Assembly (NCBI GenBank): GCA_034007295.1
Contig: JAVERC010000062.1
Span: forward strand, 1 to 14,773
From: JACKCP01 sp034007295
Lineage (GTDB): Bacteria; Desulfobacterota; Desulfobacteria; Desulfobacterales; JACKCP01
Reading direction: 5' to 3'
DNA length: 14,773 nt
Shown here: piece after piece, positions 14,137 through 14,773 of the stretch
How positions within the stretch are numbered: position 1 is the first letter of the stretch
Layout of the letters: every line of letters starts with the position of its first letter
Notes under the pieces: model-generated
The model's input: only the letters and a program-made list of their open reading frames with translations
What the model was told of the DNA's origin: nothing
Database searches by the model: none
Position numbers and translations under genes: made by a program

Positions 14137-14418
14137 TTAAAGCTTTCCTAAAGTAACCTGATAGCACCTTACAGCAGTAAATATTAAACTTCTGTAAAAT
14201 TTACCTAAACCTTCAGCTTTCATAGCTTTAAGAAATATCTTGTCTACATCAGCCTGCGGAAGATTGCTGTAGACACAAAGATAATCATGTATGATTGCTG
14301 ACACTCTTGCTCTTCCTTTAGCCAAAGCATAAATAAAAGGTATTCTTGGAACACTGTCAAGGTCTGTAACAAAACCTTTAGGTACAGTAATGCTTTCCCA
14401 TGTGTAATCTTCCAGCAC
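14137..14418 (-). CDS. DUF1353 family phage-type protein, irregular start
   Basis: A small protein of a family common in phages and prophages, function unknown to me. Family features visible are ITVPKGFVTDLDSVPR, then AIIHDYL and a C-terminal ADVDKIFLKAMKAEGLGKFYRSLIFTAVR. The coordinates use a GTG at 14418 giving 93 aa. However, the same frame stays open upstream to 14466 and reads like the conserved family N-terminus (IEPIKLKTTSTGLFEV), so the natural start was probably an ATA codon at 14461-14463, six bases after AAGGA. No ATG, GTG or TTG exists in that extension. The start codon may have been lost by mutation (ATG to ATA), in line with a decaying prophage. It is the last gene before the repeat array and tRNA. 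Confidence 0.7.
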   Translation of the reverse strand: MLEDYTWESITVPKGFVTDLDSVPRIPFIYALAKGRARVSAIIHDYLCVYSNLPQADVDKIFLKAMKAEGLGKFYRSLIFTAVRCYQVTLGKL

Positions 14419-14478
14419 TTCAAAAAGTCCTGTGCTGGTAGTTTTAAGTTTTATTGGTTCTATTGGTTATCCTTTATT

Positions 14479-14773
14479 TTAATCACAGTATTTCCTCTGT
14501 AGTTTCCTTAAAGTTTTAAAAAGTTCTGGATATAAAAATTTTATCTCAAGTTCCTGTAAAGAATAATCATATCTGAAAGTGTTAAAAGCTTTGCTGTCGT
14601 ATTCTTTCAGTTTCTTCCAATAATCTGGAAAATCCCTGTATAATACTTCTAATTCCCCTAGCCTTTGAAAAGGACAACACCAGCAAGACAGTCTATTAAA
14701 CTTTTCGTATAGTCCACCCTGTCATCCGTAATTCCAAAATGCACTAAACTCCATAGTCTGAAAATGTAATATT
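14479..14773 (-). pseudogene. remnant of a phage-type PAPS-reductase-family protein (3' part, broken)
   Basis: On the minus strand a frame without start codon runs from 14721 to the TAA at 14479-14481. It reads QGGLYEKFNRLSCWCCPFQ, then RLGELEVLYRDFPDYWKKL and a basic C-terminus. GGLYEKFNR-SCWCCP with its Cys pair is typical of the C-terminal part of phosphoadenosine-phosphosulfate-reductase-like proteins in phages and Firmicutes elements. A TGA (14722-14724) closes the frame, and upstream fragments resembling the expected sequence occur in a different frame (HFGITDD around 14715-14745), which points to a deletion with frameshift. The stretch of about 15 residues normally before GGLYEKF is missing. 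The window ends before the rest can be judged. Confidence 0.55.

Noticed and set aside
14722..14724. TGA in the PAPS-reductase-like frame as a selenocysteine codon
   Set aside because: The surrounding conserved residues are missing and the upstream match is in another frame, so a deletion with frameshift explains it better.

Overview
The window is AT-rich bacterial chromosome. Its gene order and protein types (a delta-type rpmF-acpP-fabF-rpiB-glyA-comEB-nrdR-rib-nusB string) suggest a Desulfobacterota (former Deltaproteobacteria) organism, probably near the Desulfobacterales. That placement is inferred from gene order and family recognition only.

Layout. Positions 1-253 hold one cut and one complete copy of a TA-flanked, imperfectly palindromic, MITE-like repeat. 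A good sigma70-type promoter follows (261-289), then a membrane-anchored MltF-type lytic transglycosylase (342-1760, +). Thirteen minus-strand genes run from 11057 back to 1780 as one tightly packed block: rpmF, acpP, fabF, rpiB, glyA, dCMP deaminase, nrdR, ribD, ribE, ribBA, ribH, nusB and a metallo-beta-lactamase-fold hydrolase. The block combines fatty acid synthesis, one-carbon and deoxynucleotide metabolism and a complete riboflavin pathway. A decayed copy of the repeat lies between ribBA and ribH.

On the plus strand, 11303-12413 is a second riboflavin unit: promoter, FMN riboswitch, a start-codon-sequestering hairpin, a stand-alone ribB very like the gammaproteobacterial enzyme, and a terminator. 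A complete copy of the same MITE-like repeat sits exactly in the loop of the variable hairpin of this FMN riboswitch, leaving the conserved aptamer parts intact. This is the most striking feature of the window. The DHBP synthase step is thus encoded twice: once in the operon (ribBA, no riboswitch seen) and once under an FMN switch.

gltX (12501-13895) is followed by tRNA-Gln(CTG) with its own promoter and a strong terminator. Beyond the tRNA the character changes. There is an array of TGTAGACAA repeats, a phage-type DUF1353 gene lacking a normal start codon, and the broken C-terminal part of a phage-type PAPS-reductase-family gene. This looks like the edge of a decaying prophage or integrative element inserted at the tRNA.

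No CRISPR array, rRNA or transposase gene is visible.
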